Of a stretch of 12,900 bases of DNA, positions 7,583 to 12,900 are shown piece by piece. This DNA comes from JBBRLG01 sp038231495. Its GTDB lineage: Bacteria > Planctomycetota > Planctomycetia > Gemmatales > Gemmataceae. Position 1 is the first letter of the stretch. Every line of letters starts with the position of its first letter. A model generated the notes under the pieces. The model saw only the letters and a list, made by a program, of their open reading frames with translations, did not search any database and had not been told where the DNA came from. The stretch covers positions 1-12,900 of the forward strand of contig JBBRLG010000169.1 of assembly GCA_038231495.1 (NCBI GenBank). The letters run 5' to 3'. The position numbers and the translations under genes are program-made.

Positions 7583-7612
7583 TTGACTTCCCTTCCGCCC
7601 GTCCGCTATAGC
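7583..7612 (+). promoter_or_regulatory. Sigma70-type promoter for the oxygenase gene
   Basis: TTGACT (7583-7588) and TATAGC (7607-7612) are separated by 18 bases. They match the -35 consensus at 5 of 6 positions and the -10 at 4 of 6. The pair lies in the 82-bp gap before the oxygenase and predicts a start near 7619, leaving room for the GGAGGGG ribosome site at 7638-7644. It indicates that the oxygenase is not simply the third gene of the AAA/TOPRIM operon. Confidence 0.5.
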
Positions 7613-7650
7613 CCCGCGGTCGGCAGTGCCGTTTTCTGGAGGGGATACCC

Positions 7651-8460
7651 GTGCAAATCTTTCAGCAAGACCGCTACAACCTCCTCGCGGAACAACACCG
7701 ACCGCACTACGCCGCCGCCGACCCCTTTCCGCACGCGGTCATCGAAGACTTCCTGCCGATCGACCTTTGCGACCGATTGCTTGCCGAGTTTCCGTCCGCC
7801 GAACGCGAAGACTGGCGGCGCTTCGAGCGCCATCACAGTCGCAAGCTCGCGACCACGGAAGATTCGCACCTCGGCACCTTTACCCGCGCGGTGTTCGCCC
7901 ACTTTAACAGTGCCGCCTGTTTGCGCTTCCTGGAGACGCTGACTGGCATTACCGGCCTTATCCCCGATCCCTATTTTGAGGGCGGCGGTCTGCACCAGAT
8001 CGAGCCGGGCGGCTTCCTCAAAGTCCATACCGATTTCAATTACCACAACCGCCTCAAGCTCGACCGCCGGATTAACCTCATCGTCTATCTGAACGAGGAT
8101 TGGCGGGACGAGTACAAGGGCCACCTGGAATTGTGGGACTCGTCGATGAGCCGTTGCGTCCGCAAGGTGCTGCCCGTGTACAACCGCTGCGTCGTCTTCA
8201 GCACGACGGACTGGTCGTACCACGGCCACCCGGAAAAGCTGGCCTGCCCGCCGGGCCGCACCCGCAAGTCGCTGGCGTTGTACTACGACACCAACGGCCG
8301 GCCCGAAGAGGAACAGGCCGCGGCGCACGGCACCGTCTGGCGCGAGCGGCCGAGCGACAACCCCGTGCGCAAGGCGTTCGCCGGCTTCGTGCGCGGCGTG
8401 ACGAGCGTACGTTTGCCGCTTGCGGCTGAGCGCGCCAGCGCGCTTAGCCGCAAGCGGTAA
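7651..8460 (+). CDS. 2OG-Fe(II) oxygenase (prolyl 4-hydroxylase-like)
   Basis: This 269-residue protein is predicted to use Fe(II), O2 and 2-oxoglutarate to hydroxylate an unknown substrate. The family blocks are DPYFEGGGLHQ (106-116), the metal ligands H126 and D128 in KVHTDFNYH, a DRRINLIVYLNEDW strand region (138-151), GHLELWD (157-163), the distal histidine in SYHGHP (H191), and the 2-oxoglutarate-binding basic segment RTRKSLALYYDTNGRP (R203/R205). The start is GTG with GGAGGGG 6 nt upstream; no better ATG exists. The conserved fold ends near residue 220. The last 16 residues (254-269) and the TAA are encoded by a palindromic repeat, which suggests a shifted 3' end. It converges on the sigma54 activator with 6 bp between stops. 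The substrate could be a protein, glycan or small molecule; context does not decide. Confidence 0.92.
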   Translation: MQIFQQDRYNLLAEQHRPHYAAADPFPHAVIEDFLPIDLCDRLLAEFPSAEREDWRRFERHHSRKLATTEDSHLGTFTRAVFAHFNSAACLRFLETLTGITGLIPDPYFEGGGLHQIEPGGFLKVHTDFNYHNRLKLDRRINLIVYLNEDWRDEYKGHLELWDSSMSRCVRKVLPVYNRCVVFSTTDWSYHGHPEKLACPPGRTRKSLALYYDTNGRPEEEQAAAHGTVWRERPSDNPVRKAFAGFVRGVTSVRLPLAAERASALSRKR

Positions 8461-8462
8461 AC
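8411..8462. repeat. 52-bp palindromic repeat, copy A (hairpin at convergent gene ends)
   Basis: The arms 8411-8434 and 8439-8462 pair over 24 bases around the loop CCAG. The only two mismatches become G-U pairs in plus-strand RNA. The left arm starts GTTTGCCGCTTGCGGCTGAG and is identical over 23 bases to copy B at 11249. The repeat contains the oxygenase stop and ends 4 bp before the activator stop, so it can terminate transcription from both sides. There is no T-tract. The pairing of two copies in one window supports a dispersed palindrome family. Confidence 0.85.
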
Positions 8463-8466
8463 TTCC

Positions 8467-10299
8467 TCACCCGCCGCGCTCGATGCCGTACTTCTTGATC
8501 TTGCTCAACAGCGTGTCGCGGTGGATGCCCAGCTCCTGGGCGGCGCGGGTGTGGACGCCGTCGCACTTTTGCAACGCCTTGCGGATCAACCGGGCTTCCA
8601 TTTGTTCCAGGTTGAGCGTGCTGGGCTGGTCGTCGTCGGCTTGCGTTTCGCCAGACAGGTGAAAATCGCGCGGCTCCAGCACTTCGTCGATACTCATGGC
8701 CACGGCACTTTCCAGCGCGCCACGCAGTTGACGCACGTTGCCCGGCCACGGGTACGCCACCAAACCTTTCAGGGCCGCGGGCGACAGCCGGACGTTGCGG
8801 TGGTACTCCGCGTTGAGGCCCGCGAGGAAGTAGGCCGCCAGGTCCGGCACGTCCTCCGCGTGGTCGCGCAGCGGCGGTACGGCCAGCGTCACGCCCAGGC
8901 GGAAGAACAGATCCTTGCGGAACCGGCCCTTTTCGACCTCCTGCTTCAAGTCGCGGTTGGTGGCGGCGACGACGCGGACGTTGACCTGAATCTCGCCGCG
9001 GTCCTGGCCCAGCGGCCGAAAGCTCTTGGTTTCCAGCACGCGCAACAACTTGGCCTGACACTCGGTTGACAGTTCGCCGATCTCGTCGAGGAACAGGGTG
9101 CCGTCGTCGGCCTGCTGGAAATAGCCCTGGCGCTCGCGGCTGGCCCCCGTGAAGGCGTCTTTCTCGTGGCCGAACAGCTCCGCCTCGGGCATGGTGGACG
9201 TGATGGCCGCGCAGTTGACGGCGACGAGCGGCCCACTCTGCCGGCGGCTTTGCTGGTGCAGCGCCAGTGCCACCAACTCCTTGCCGACGCCGCTTTCGCC
9301 GGTAATCAGGACGCCGCACGAGTAGTCGGCCACGCGCGCGATCTGTTCGCGCAGCTGCCGCAGCGGCAGGCTGTTGCCGACGAGCTGGTCCGGCGTGCGC
9401 GAGCCGGTCACGCGCAGCCGGGCGTTCTCGGCCTCCAGCACGCGGCGGGTGCGGAGGACGGTCAGGTTGTTGGCCAGGCAGATCGACAGCGCCTGACAGA
9501 AACGGACCTCGCGGTAGTTGAACGGCCGCTGCTCGCGGTACAGGTGCAGGGCACCGTGCGTCGCGTCGCCGCCGCCGGCGCGGAGCGGCACGCACACGGC
9601 GTCGCGAAAGGCGGCGAGACTCTGGCCCTGCAACTCGCCGCCCCGCGCCTCCGCCAGCCAGACCATCGCGCCGGTCGCCAGCGCCTGCTGCGTCAGCCGG
9701 CGGCTGAGTTGTGGATCGACGGTCCGCTGCGGCGGCCAGACGACGCGCGGCAACGGGTCGTCGGCGTCGAGGCTCAGGAAGCCGACGAGGTCCGCGTGGG
9801 TGCCCTTGTGCAACACCGTCAGCGCCCGGGCCACCACGCCGCGCACGGTCGTTTCCAGCAGGGCCTCGGTGAGGAACTGGTTGAGCACGCTGAGTTCGTC
9901 GGCCCACAGGTGCGTGGTGGAATCCGCCTCCGGCTCGGCCACCGGCTTGAGCGTCCCCGCGGCCGGCAACGCGGGTAGCTTGTCGGTGTCGAGCGTGCCG
10001 CCGGCTTCGACGCGGAAGCGCAGCCGGCAGTCGCCGATGCGGATTTCGTGATCGTCGCGCAACGCCGTGGGTTCGGAGATGGGTTCGCCGTCGAGCCGGG
10101 TGCCGTTGGTCACGCTACAGTTGCGGATGTACCAGCCGCCGTTCTCGGCGTAGATTTCGGCGTGAAAGCGCGAGACGTGCGGGTCGTTGACGACGATGGT
10201 GTTGGTGCGATAGCGTCCCAGGCGGACGGCGGCGTCGGCGTTCAACTTGCAGACGCGCGGATTGGCATAACCCGTCTCAACGAGCAAGACCGCTTGCAT
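8467..10299 (-). CDS. FHA-GAF sigma54-dependent transcriptional activator
   Basis: This 610-residue enhancer-binding protein activates sigma54 promoters by ATP hydrolysis. An N-terminal FHA domain (about 24-92, with LGRYRTNTIVVNDPHVSRFHAEI motifs) binds phosphothreonine peptides. A GAF-like sensor (about 135-285) follows. The AAA+ domain (about 303-530) has Walker A GESGVGKE (334-341), Walker B LFLDEIG (402-408), the arginine-finger segment FRKDLFFRL and WPGNVRQL (518-525). A Fis-type helix-turn-helix ends the protein (about 565-608, AAQELGIHRDTLLSKIKKYGI). The sigma54-contact loop reads DAFTGA (381-386) where GAFTGA is usual. FHA input suggests control by a Ser/Thr kinase; the kinase gene here is a possible but unproven partner. 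ATG 10299 has GGGGGAGG about 9 nt upstream. It is divergent from the YdjY gene. Confidence 0.95.
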   Translation of the reverse strand: MQAVLLVETGYANPRVCKLNADAAVRLGRYRTNTIVVNDPHVSRFHAEIYAENGGWYIRNCSVTNGTRLDGEPISEPTALRDDHEIRIGDCRLRFRVEAGGTLDTDKLPALPAAGTLKPVAEPEADSTTHLWADELSVLNQFLTEALLETTVRGVVARALTVLHKGTHADLVGFLSLDADDPLPRVVWPPQRTVDPQLSRRLTQQALATGAMVWLAEARGGELQGQSLAAFRDAVCVPLRAGGGDATHGALHLYREQRPFNYREVRFCQALSICLANNLTVLRTRRVLEAENARLRVTGSRTPDQLVGNSLPLRQLREQIARVADYSCGVLITGESGVGKELVALALHQQSRRQSGPLVAVNCAAITSTMPEAELFGHEKDAFTGASRERQGYFQQADDGTLFLDEIGELSTECQAKLLRVLETKSFRPLGQDRGEIQVNVRVVAATNRDLKQEVEKGRFRKDLFFRLGVTLAVPPLRDHAEDVPDLAAYFLAGLNAEYHRNVRLSPAALKGLVAYPWPGNVRQLRGALESAVAMSIDEVLEPRDFHLSGETQADDDQPSTLNLEQMEARLIRKALQKCDGVHTRAAQELGIHRDTLLSKIKKYGIERGG

Positions 10300-10332
10300 G
10301 CACCCCGACCTCCCCCTGGACGCGACTTTGAA

Positions 10333-10341
10333 CTATTAGCA
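10333..10341 (-). promoter_or_regulatory. Possible extended -10 for the sigma54-activator gene
   Basis: On the minus strand the site reads TGCTAATAG, an extended TG followed by TAATAG. It lies about 34 bp upstream of ATG 10299 in an A/T-rich island within GC-rich sequence. No clear -35 is seen at 17 nt. Confidence 0.3.
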
Positions 10342-10522
10342 TACCTTGATCGGTGGTGGTACGTCCAGAAAAATCGGCCCGGCGGCGCGGTATGCGGGCG
10401 GCTCGCCTTCCCGTCCACCCCGCATTCCCGCTGTTTTCCTGTTCGCTCCGCCGCCGCGATGGACTAGACTGGATGCGTCCGCGGTCCGCCGCCGTACCGG
10501 CCTTTTCGCGAAAGGGAAACCC

Positions 10523-11239
10523 ATGCGCAACGGAACCATCCTCCCGTCCGCCCTCCTTGCCGGCCTGGTCCTGGTCGCGCCGCGGTCGGCCCCCGGCGAC
10601 GATGCCAAGGAGCCGGCCAAGGTCGAGGCGGTGAAGCGCACCGAGATCGGCAAGAACGTCTACTTCGAGACCGAAGGCGAGCAGCGGCGCGTCGTCGTCA
10701 AGGCGTACGTCTGCTTCCGCGAAGGCCAGTTGGAAGGTCTTCTTTGTCGTAAATTTACGAAAGAGCACGAATACATCCTGGCCGCCGACGCCGACGCCCG
10801 GCACATTCACGCGGCGCTCGTGGCGGCCCGCGGCAAGCCGGGCAGCCCCGTCCAGTTCGACCCGAAGTTCGCGCCGGCCCACGGCAGCACGATCAAGGTG
10901 ACGCTCCGCTACAAGCAGGGCGACAAGCTGGTCACGGTATCCGCGCAGGAATGGGTCCTCGACGCGGCCGCCAAGAAGCCGCTGCAACAAAGCTGGGTGT
11001 TCGGCGGCAGCCGGTTCCTGCCCGACCCGGACGACAAGACCAGGCCCGACATCTACCTGGCCAACCAGGGCGACGTGATCTGCGTGTGCAACATGGAAAC
11101 CGCGATGCTCGACCTGCCGGTCCGCAGCCCCAAGGGGTTGGACGACCGCGTTTACAAGGCCGTCACCGACAAGATTCCGGAGAAGGACACGCCGGTGGAC
11201 GTGATTCTGGAGGTCGTGCCGGAGAAGAAGGATAAGTGA
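10523..11239 (+). CDS. Secreted YdjY-domain protein, planctomycete type
   Basis: The function is unknown. The 238-residue protein begins with a likely signal peptide: MRNGT, a hydrophobic core ILPSALLAGLVLVA (6-19), then a cleavage-like RSAPG|DD near residue 25. The mature part carries the pattern I associate with YdjY-domain proteins of planctomycetes: VYFETEGEQRRVVVKAYVC (46-64), LLCRKFTKEHE (73-83), HAALVAARGKPGSPVQFDP (96-114), EWV (143-145) and GGSRFLPDPDD (161-171). Three cysteines (64, 75, 188/190 region) could form disulphides outside the cytoplasm. ATG 10523 was chosen because AAAGGG lies 6 nt upstream and it gives the signal peptide. An upstream in-frame ATG at 10346 adds 59 Arg/Pro-rich residues without a family match. 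A weak TAGACT -10-like site lies at 10465-10470. A palindromic repeat begins 10 bp after the stop. Confidence 0.85.
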   Translation: MRNGTILPSALLAGLVLVAPRSAPGDDAKEPAKVEAVKRTEIGKNVYFETEGEQRRVVVKAYVCFREGQLEGLLCRKFTKEHEYILAADADARHIHAALVAARGKPGSPVQFDPKFAPAHGSTIKVTLRYKQGDKLVTVSAQEWVLDAAAKKPLQQSWVFGGSRFLPDPDDKTRPDIYLANQGDVICVCNMETAMLDLPVRSPKGLDDRVYKAVTDKIPEKDTPVDVILEVVPEKKDK

Positions 11240-11248
11240 TGCAAGGAC

Positions 11249-11298
11249 GTTTGCCGCTTGCGGCTGAGCGCTGGTGCGCTCAGCCGCAAGCGGCAAAC
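11249..11298. repeat. 50-bp palindromic repeat, copy B
   Basis: The arms 11249-11271 and 11276-11298 are perfect reverse complements over 23 bases around the loop TGGT. The left arm plus two preceding bases (25 bases in all) is identical to copy A (8409-8433). It sits 10 bp after the YdjY stop and 74 bp before hemW, where it could terminate or attenuate read-through. Its perfect arms compared with the two-base divergence in copy A suggest it is the less decayed copy. Confidence 0.88.
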
Positions 11299-11311
11299 CG
11301 GCGCGGACTTT

Positions 11312-11320
11312 TGCTATGGT
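11312..11320 (+). promoter_or_regulatory. Possible extended -10 for hemW
   Basis: TGCTATGGT combines an extended TG with TATGGT and lies 53 bp before the chosen GTG start. The -35 position falls inside the palindrome arm and does not match consensus. If real, the in-frame ATG at 11316, which lies inside this site, cannot be the start codon. Confidence 0.28.
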
Positions 11321-11372
11321 ACAGGCACAATCGCGGCTCCGACCGAGCGCCGTCAGAAAGGACCCTGCTCCC

Positions 11373-12527
11373 GTGGACCGGACGACGCTCCCGCCGTGGC
11401 AGTGGCCGCGCGCCGCCTACTTGCACCTGCCGTTCTGCGCACACCACTGCGGTTACTGCGACTTCGCCATCGCCGTCGGTCAGGACCACCGGATCGAACG
11501 CTACCTCGACGCCCTCGACGCCGAGCTGGCGACGCTGCAAACGCCGCAGACCGTGCGCACCCTTCACCTCGGCGGCGGCACGCCCACCCACCTCAGCGCG
11601 GCGCAGCTGGACCAGTTACTCACGTCCGTCCATCACTGGCTGCCGCTGACCCTCGACGCGGAACACGAGTTCGCGATCGAGGCCAACCCCGACACGCTCG
11701 ACGCCGCCAAGGTCAACGTGCTGGCCGACCACGGCGTCACGCGCGTCAGCCTCGGCGCGCAGTCGTTTCACCCGCACCTGCTGCGCGTGCTGGAGCGCGA
11801 ACACACGCCCGGCGACGTGCCGCGCGCCGTCGAGGCCGTGCGCCGCCGCATCGGCCAGGTGTCGTTGGATTTGATCTTCGGCGTCCCCGGCCAGACCGCG
11901 GCGGAGTGGCGCGCGGACATCGCCCGCGCCCTGGCGCTCGCGCCCGACCACCTCTCGACCTACGGCCTGACCTACGAAAAGGGCACGCCGCTGTGGACGC
12001 AACGGCAGCGCGGCGACCTACGTCCGCTCGACGAGGACGCGGAATTAACTCTTTATAAGATCGCAATTGATACATTAGAGGCGGCCGGCTTCGAGCATTA
12101 CGAAATCTCGAACTTCGCGCGACCCGGCCGGCGTTCGTTGCACAACCAGACGTACTGGGCGAACGAGGCGTATTTCGGCTTCGGCATGGGCGCGGCCCGC
12201 TACGTCCGGGGCAAGCGCGAACTGAACACCCGCGACCTGGACGCTTATTTGCGGCGGACGCTTGCCGGCGAGCCGGCGACGTTCCAGAGCGAGGAGTTGG
12301 CACCGTTCGAGCGCGCCCAGGAAACGATGGCGGTGCAGCTGCGCCGCTGCGAAGGGATTGATCGTCCGGCTTATCGCGAACAAACGGGTTTCGACCTGGA
12401 CACGGTGGCGGGACCGGCGGTCGCGCGGCATGTTGAACTGGGCTTGTTGCGCGACGACGGGCGGCGCGTGTGCCTGACGCGGGCGGGCAAGTACGTCGCC
12501 GACGGCGTGATCGAGCGGTTGCTGTAG
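11373..12527 (+). CDS. hemW: HemW, radical SAM haem chaperone (HemN-like)
   Basis: HemW binds a 4Fe-4S cluster and haem and is thought to deliver haem to membrane haemoproteins. It is often mis-annotated as oxygen-independent coproporphyrinogen oxidase. The 384-residue protein has the radical SAM motif HLPFCAHHCGYCDF (C22, C26, C29) and the SAM-binding GGGTP (67-71). It also has SLGAQSF, SLDLIFGVPGQT, YGLTYEKGTPL and YEISNFARPG, typical of HemW. A C-terminal HemN_C-type region (about 310-384) follows. A Phe after CxxxCxxCD, rather than the extra Cys of HemN, favours HemW. The GTG start has AAAGGA 10 nt upstream and gives a length near E. coli HemW (378). The alternative ATG 11316 would add 19 residues. 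A short A/T-rich patch at 12042-12080 stands out. It converges on a gene remnant with only 3 bp between stops. Confidence 0.93.
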   Translation: MDRTTLPPWQWPRAAYLHLPFCAHHCGYCDFAIAVGQDHRIERYLDALDAELATLQTPQTVRTLHLGGGTPTHLSAAQLDQLLTSVHHWLPLTLDAEHEFAIEANPDTLDAAKVNVLADHGVTRVSLGAQSFHPHLLRVLEREHTPGDVPRAVEAVRRRIGQVSLDLIFGVPGQTAAEWRADIARALALAPDHLSTYGLTYEKGTPLWTQRQRGDLRPLDEDAELTLYKIAIDTLEAAGFEHYEISNFARPGRRSLHNQTYWANEAYFGFGMGAARYVRGKRELNTRDLDAYLRRTLAGEPATFQSEELAPFERAQETMAVQLRRCEGIDRPAYREQTGFDLDTVAGPAVARHVELGLLRDDGRRVCLTRAGKYVADGVIERLL

Positions 12528-12530
12528 GCC

Positions 12531-12764
12531 TCAACCGCGCATGCGCAGCGAGCCACAGGTGACGGCGTAGCTTTCCTCCAGCCGCAGTTCCACGCACAGA
12601 TCGACTTCCAACCACAACGGCAGCGTCGGCAACGGTTCGCCGACTGTCAACGCCTCAGTCCAGGCGTCGAGGTGCGGGTCTTCGGTGCCGCGCACGGTGC
12701 GGTAACTGATGGCGTAAAGTTGCGTGGGCGACTCCCAGAAAGTCACGCCGTTGCGATTGAAAGG
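12531..12764 (-). pseudogene. 3' remnant of a DUF4058-like planctomycete gene, truncated by an IS
   Basis: The frame is open on the minus strand from about 12764 to the stop at 12531-12533. It reads NRNGVTFWESP, YAISYRTV, then GEPLPTLPLWLEVDLCVELRLEESY. The LPTLPLWL plus L-L-ESY ending matches the C-terminus of a DUF4058-type family that I recall as abundant in Gemmata relatives; this is from memory, not a search. Full-length members are several hundred residues, and here only about 77 codons remain. The GTG at 12746 has no convincing ribosome site. An in-frame stop (TAG, 12765-12767) appears just where the insertion sequence seems to begin, so the 5' part was probably displaced beyond the IS. 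Confidence 0.6.
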
Positions 12765-12900
12765 CTATCCGGAAACCGGGGTTCTCCCTAAGTCATAGGA
12801 GAGTCAAGGAGATGATACAAGGAGCTAACCCCGGAGCAAGGAAGCCATGCGAAAACCGTACCGATCCGATTTGACCGACGAGCAGTGGAACCTGGTCAAG
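12763..12900 (+). mobile_element. Left end of an IS5-type insertion sequence (runs off the window)
   Basis: The sequence from about 12763 (GGCTATCCGGAAACC) to the window end is the leader and first codons of an IS5-type transposase. The boundary is inferred from where the DUF4058-like frame breaks and from the IS5-like look of GGCTATCCGG. The right end, the terminal repeat partner and the target duplication are outside the window. The leader has an 8-bp inverted repeat CCGGGGTT/AACCCCGG (12776-12783/12827-12834) enclosing TCTCC/GGAGA (12783-12787/12798-12802). Confidence 0.6.
12847..12900 (+). CDS. IS5-family transposase, N-terminal fragment at window edge
   Basis: Only 18 codons are visible. 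They begin MRKPYRSDLTDEQW, the characteristic N-terminus (DLTDEQW, DUF4096-type) of IS5/IS427-group DDE transposases. AAGGA lies 5-6 nt before the ATG at 12847. The catalytic residues are beyond the window, so intactness cannot be judged. Confidence 0.85.
   Translation, partial: MRKPYRSDLTDEQWNLVK

Noticed and set aside
5872..8460. The oxygenase as a third component of the AAA/TOPRIM system
   Set aside because: It has its own -35/-10 pair (7583-7612), an 82-bp gap and no coupling; its family is not known from such systems.
10300..10522. Sigma54 -24/-12 promoter in the divergent activator/YdjY region
   Set aside because: No TGGC-N7-TTGC-type pair with a conserved GG/GC spacing was found by eye.
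10748..10759. 12-bp perfect palindrome CGTAAATTTACG inside the YdjY gene
   Set aside because: It is within the coding region with no second copy seen, so it could be chance; there is no evidence for a protein-binding role.
12812..12874. 20-codon leader peptide overlapping the transposase start
   Set aside because: The AAGGAG directly abuts its ATG with no spacing, so initiation is unlikely.

Overview
The window looks like a chromosomal piece of a high-GC planctomycete, most likely of the Gemmata type. This is inferred from gene content, not from a marker gene. The clues are a membrane-anchored Ser/Thr kinase with a DWG activation motif and a long TPR tail, an FHA-GAF-sigma54 activator, a secreted YdjY-type protein, a remnant of a DUF4058-like gene, and GC of about 70% in hand-counted lines. 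No rRNA, tRNA or CRISPR array was seen.

Layout. A small four-helix membrane protein (136-852, +) converges on a large kinase/TPR gene (1111-4551, -). The gap between them holds a perfect 30-bp inverted repeat (883-955) and a 133-bp miniature transposable element (982-1114) with 12-bp terminal repeats and an exact 8-bp target duplication. The kinase lies downstream of truD (4610-5671, -), the tRNA pseudouridine-13 synthase. Divergent from truD is a tightly coupled two-gene unit: an SMC/OLD-like AAA ATPase (5872-6951) and a DUF3226 TOPRIM-like protein (6951-7568). This is the best candidate for an anti-phage or DNA-surveillance module. A 2OG-Fe(II) oxygenase (7651-8460, +) follows with its own promoter and converges on the sigma54 activator (8467-10299, -). 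Divergent from the activator are a YdjY-domain lipoprotein-like or secreted protein (10523-11239, +) and then hemW (11373-12527, +). The right edge holds a DUF4058-like gene remnant (-) cut off by the left end of an IS5-type insertion sequence whose transposase runs off the window.

Most genes look like independent units, with three divergent or separate promoter regions. Only the AAA/TOPRIM pair shows translational coupling, and truD-kinase may be co-transcribed. Repeats concentrate at gene 3' ends. Two copies of one palindrome family lie at the ends of the oxygenase gene and the YdjY gene. In the oxygenase the palindrome supplies the last 16 codons and the stop. The miniature element supplies the kinase stop codon, and the reconstructed pre-insertion sequence would have encoded the same C-terminus.
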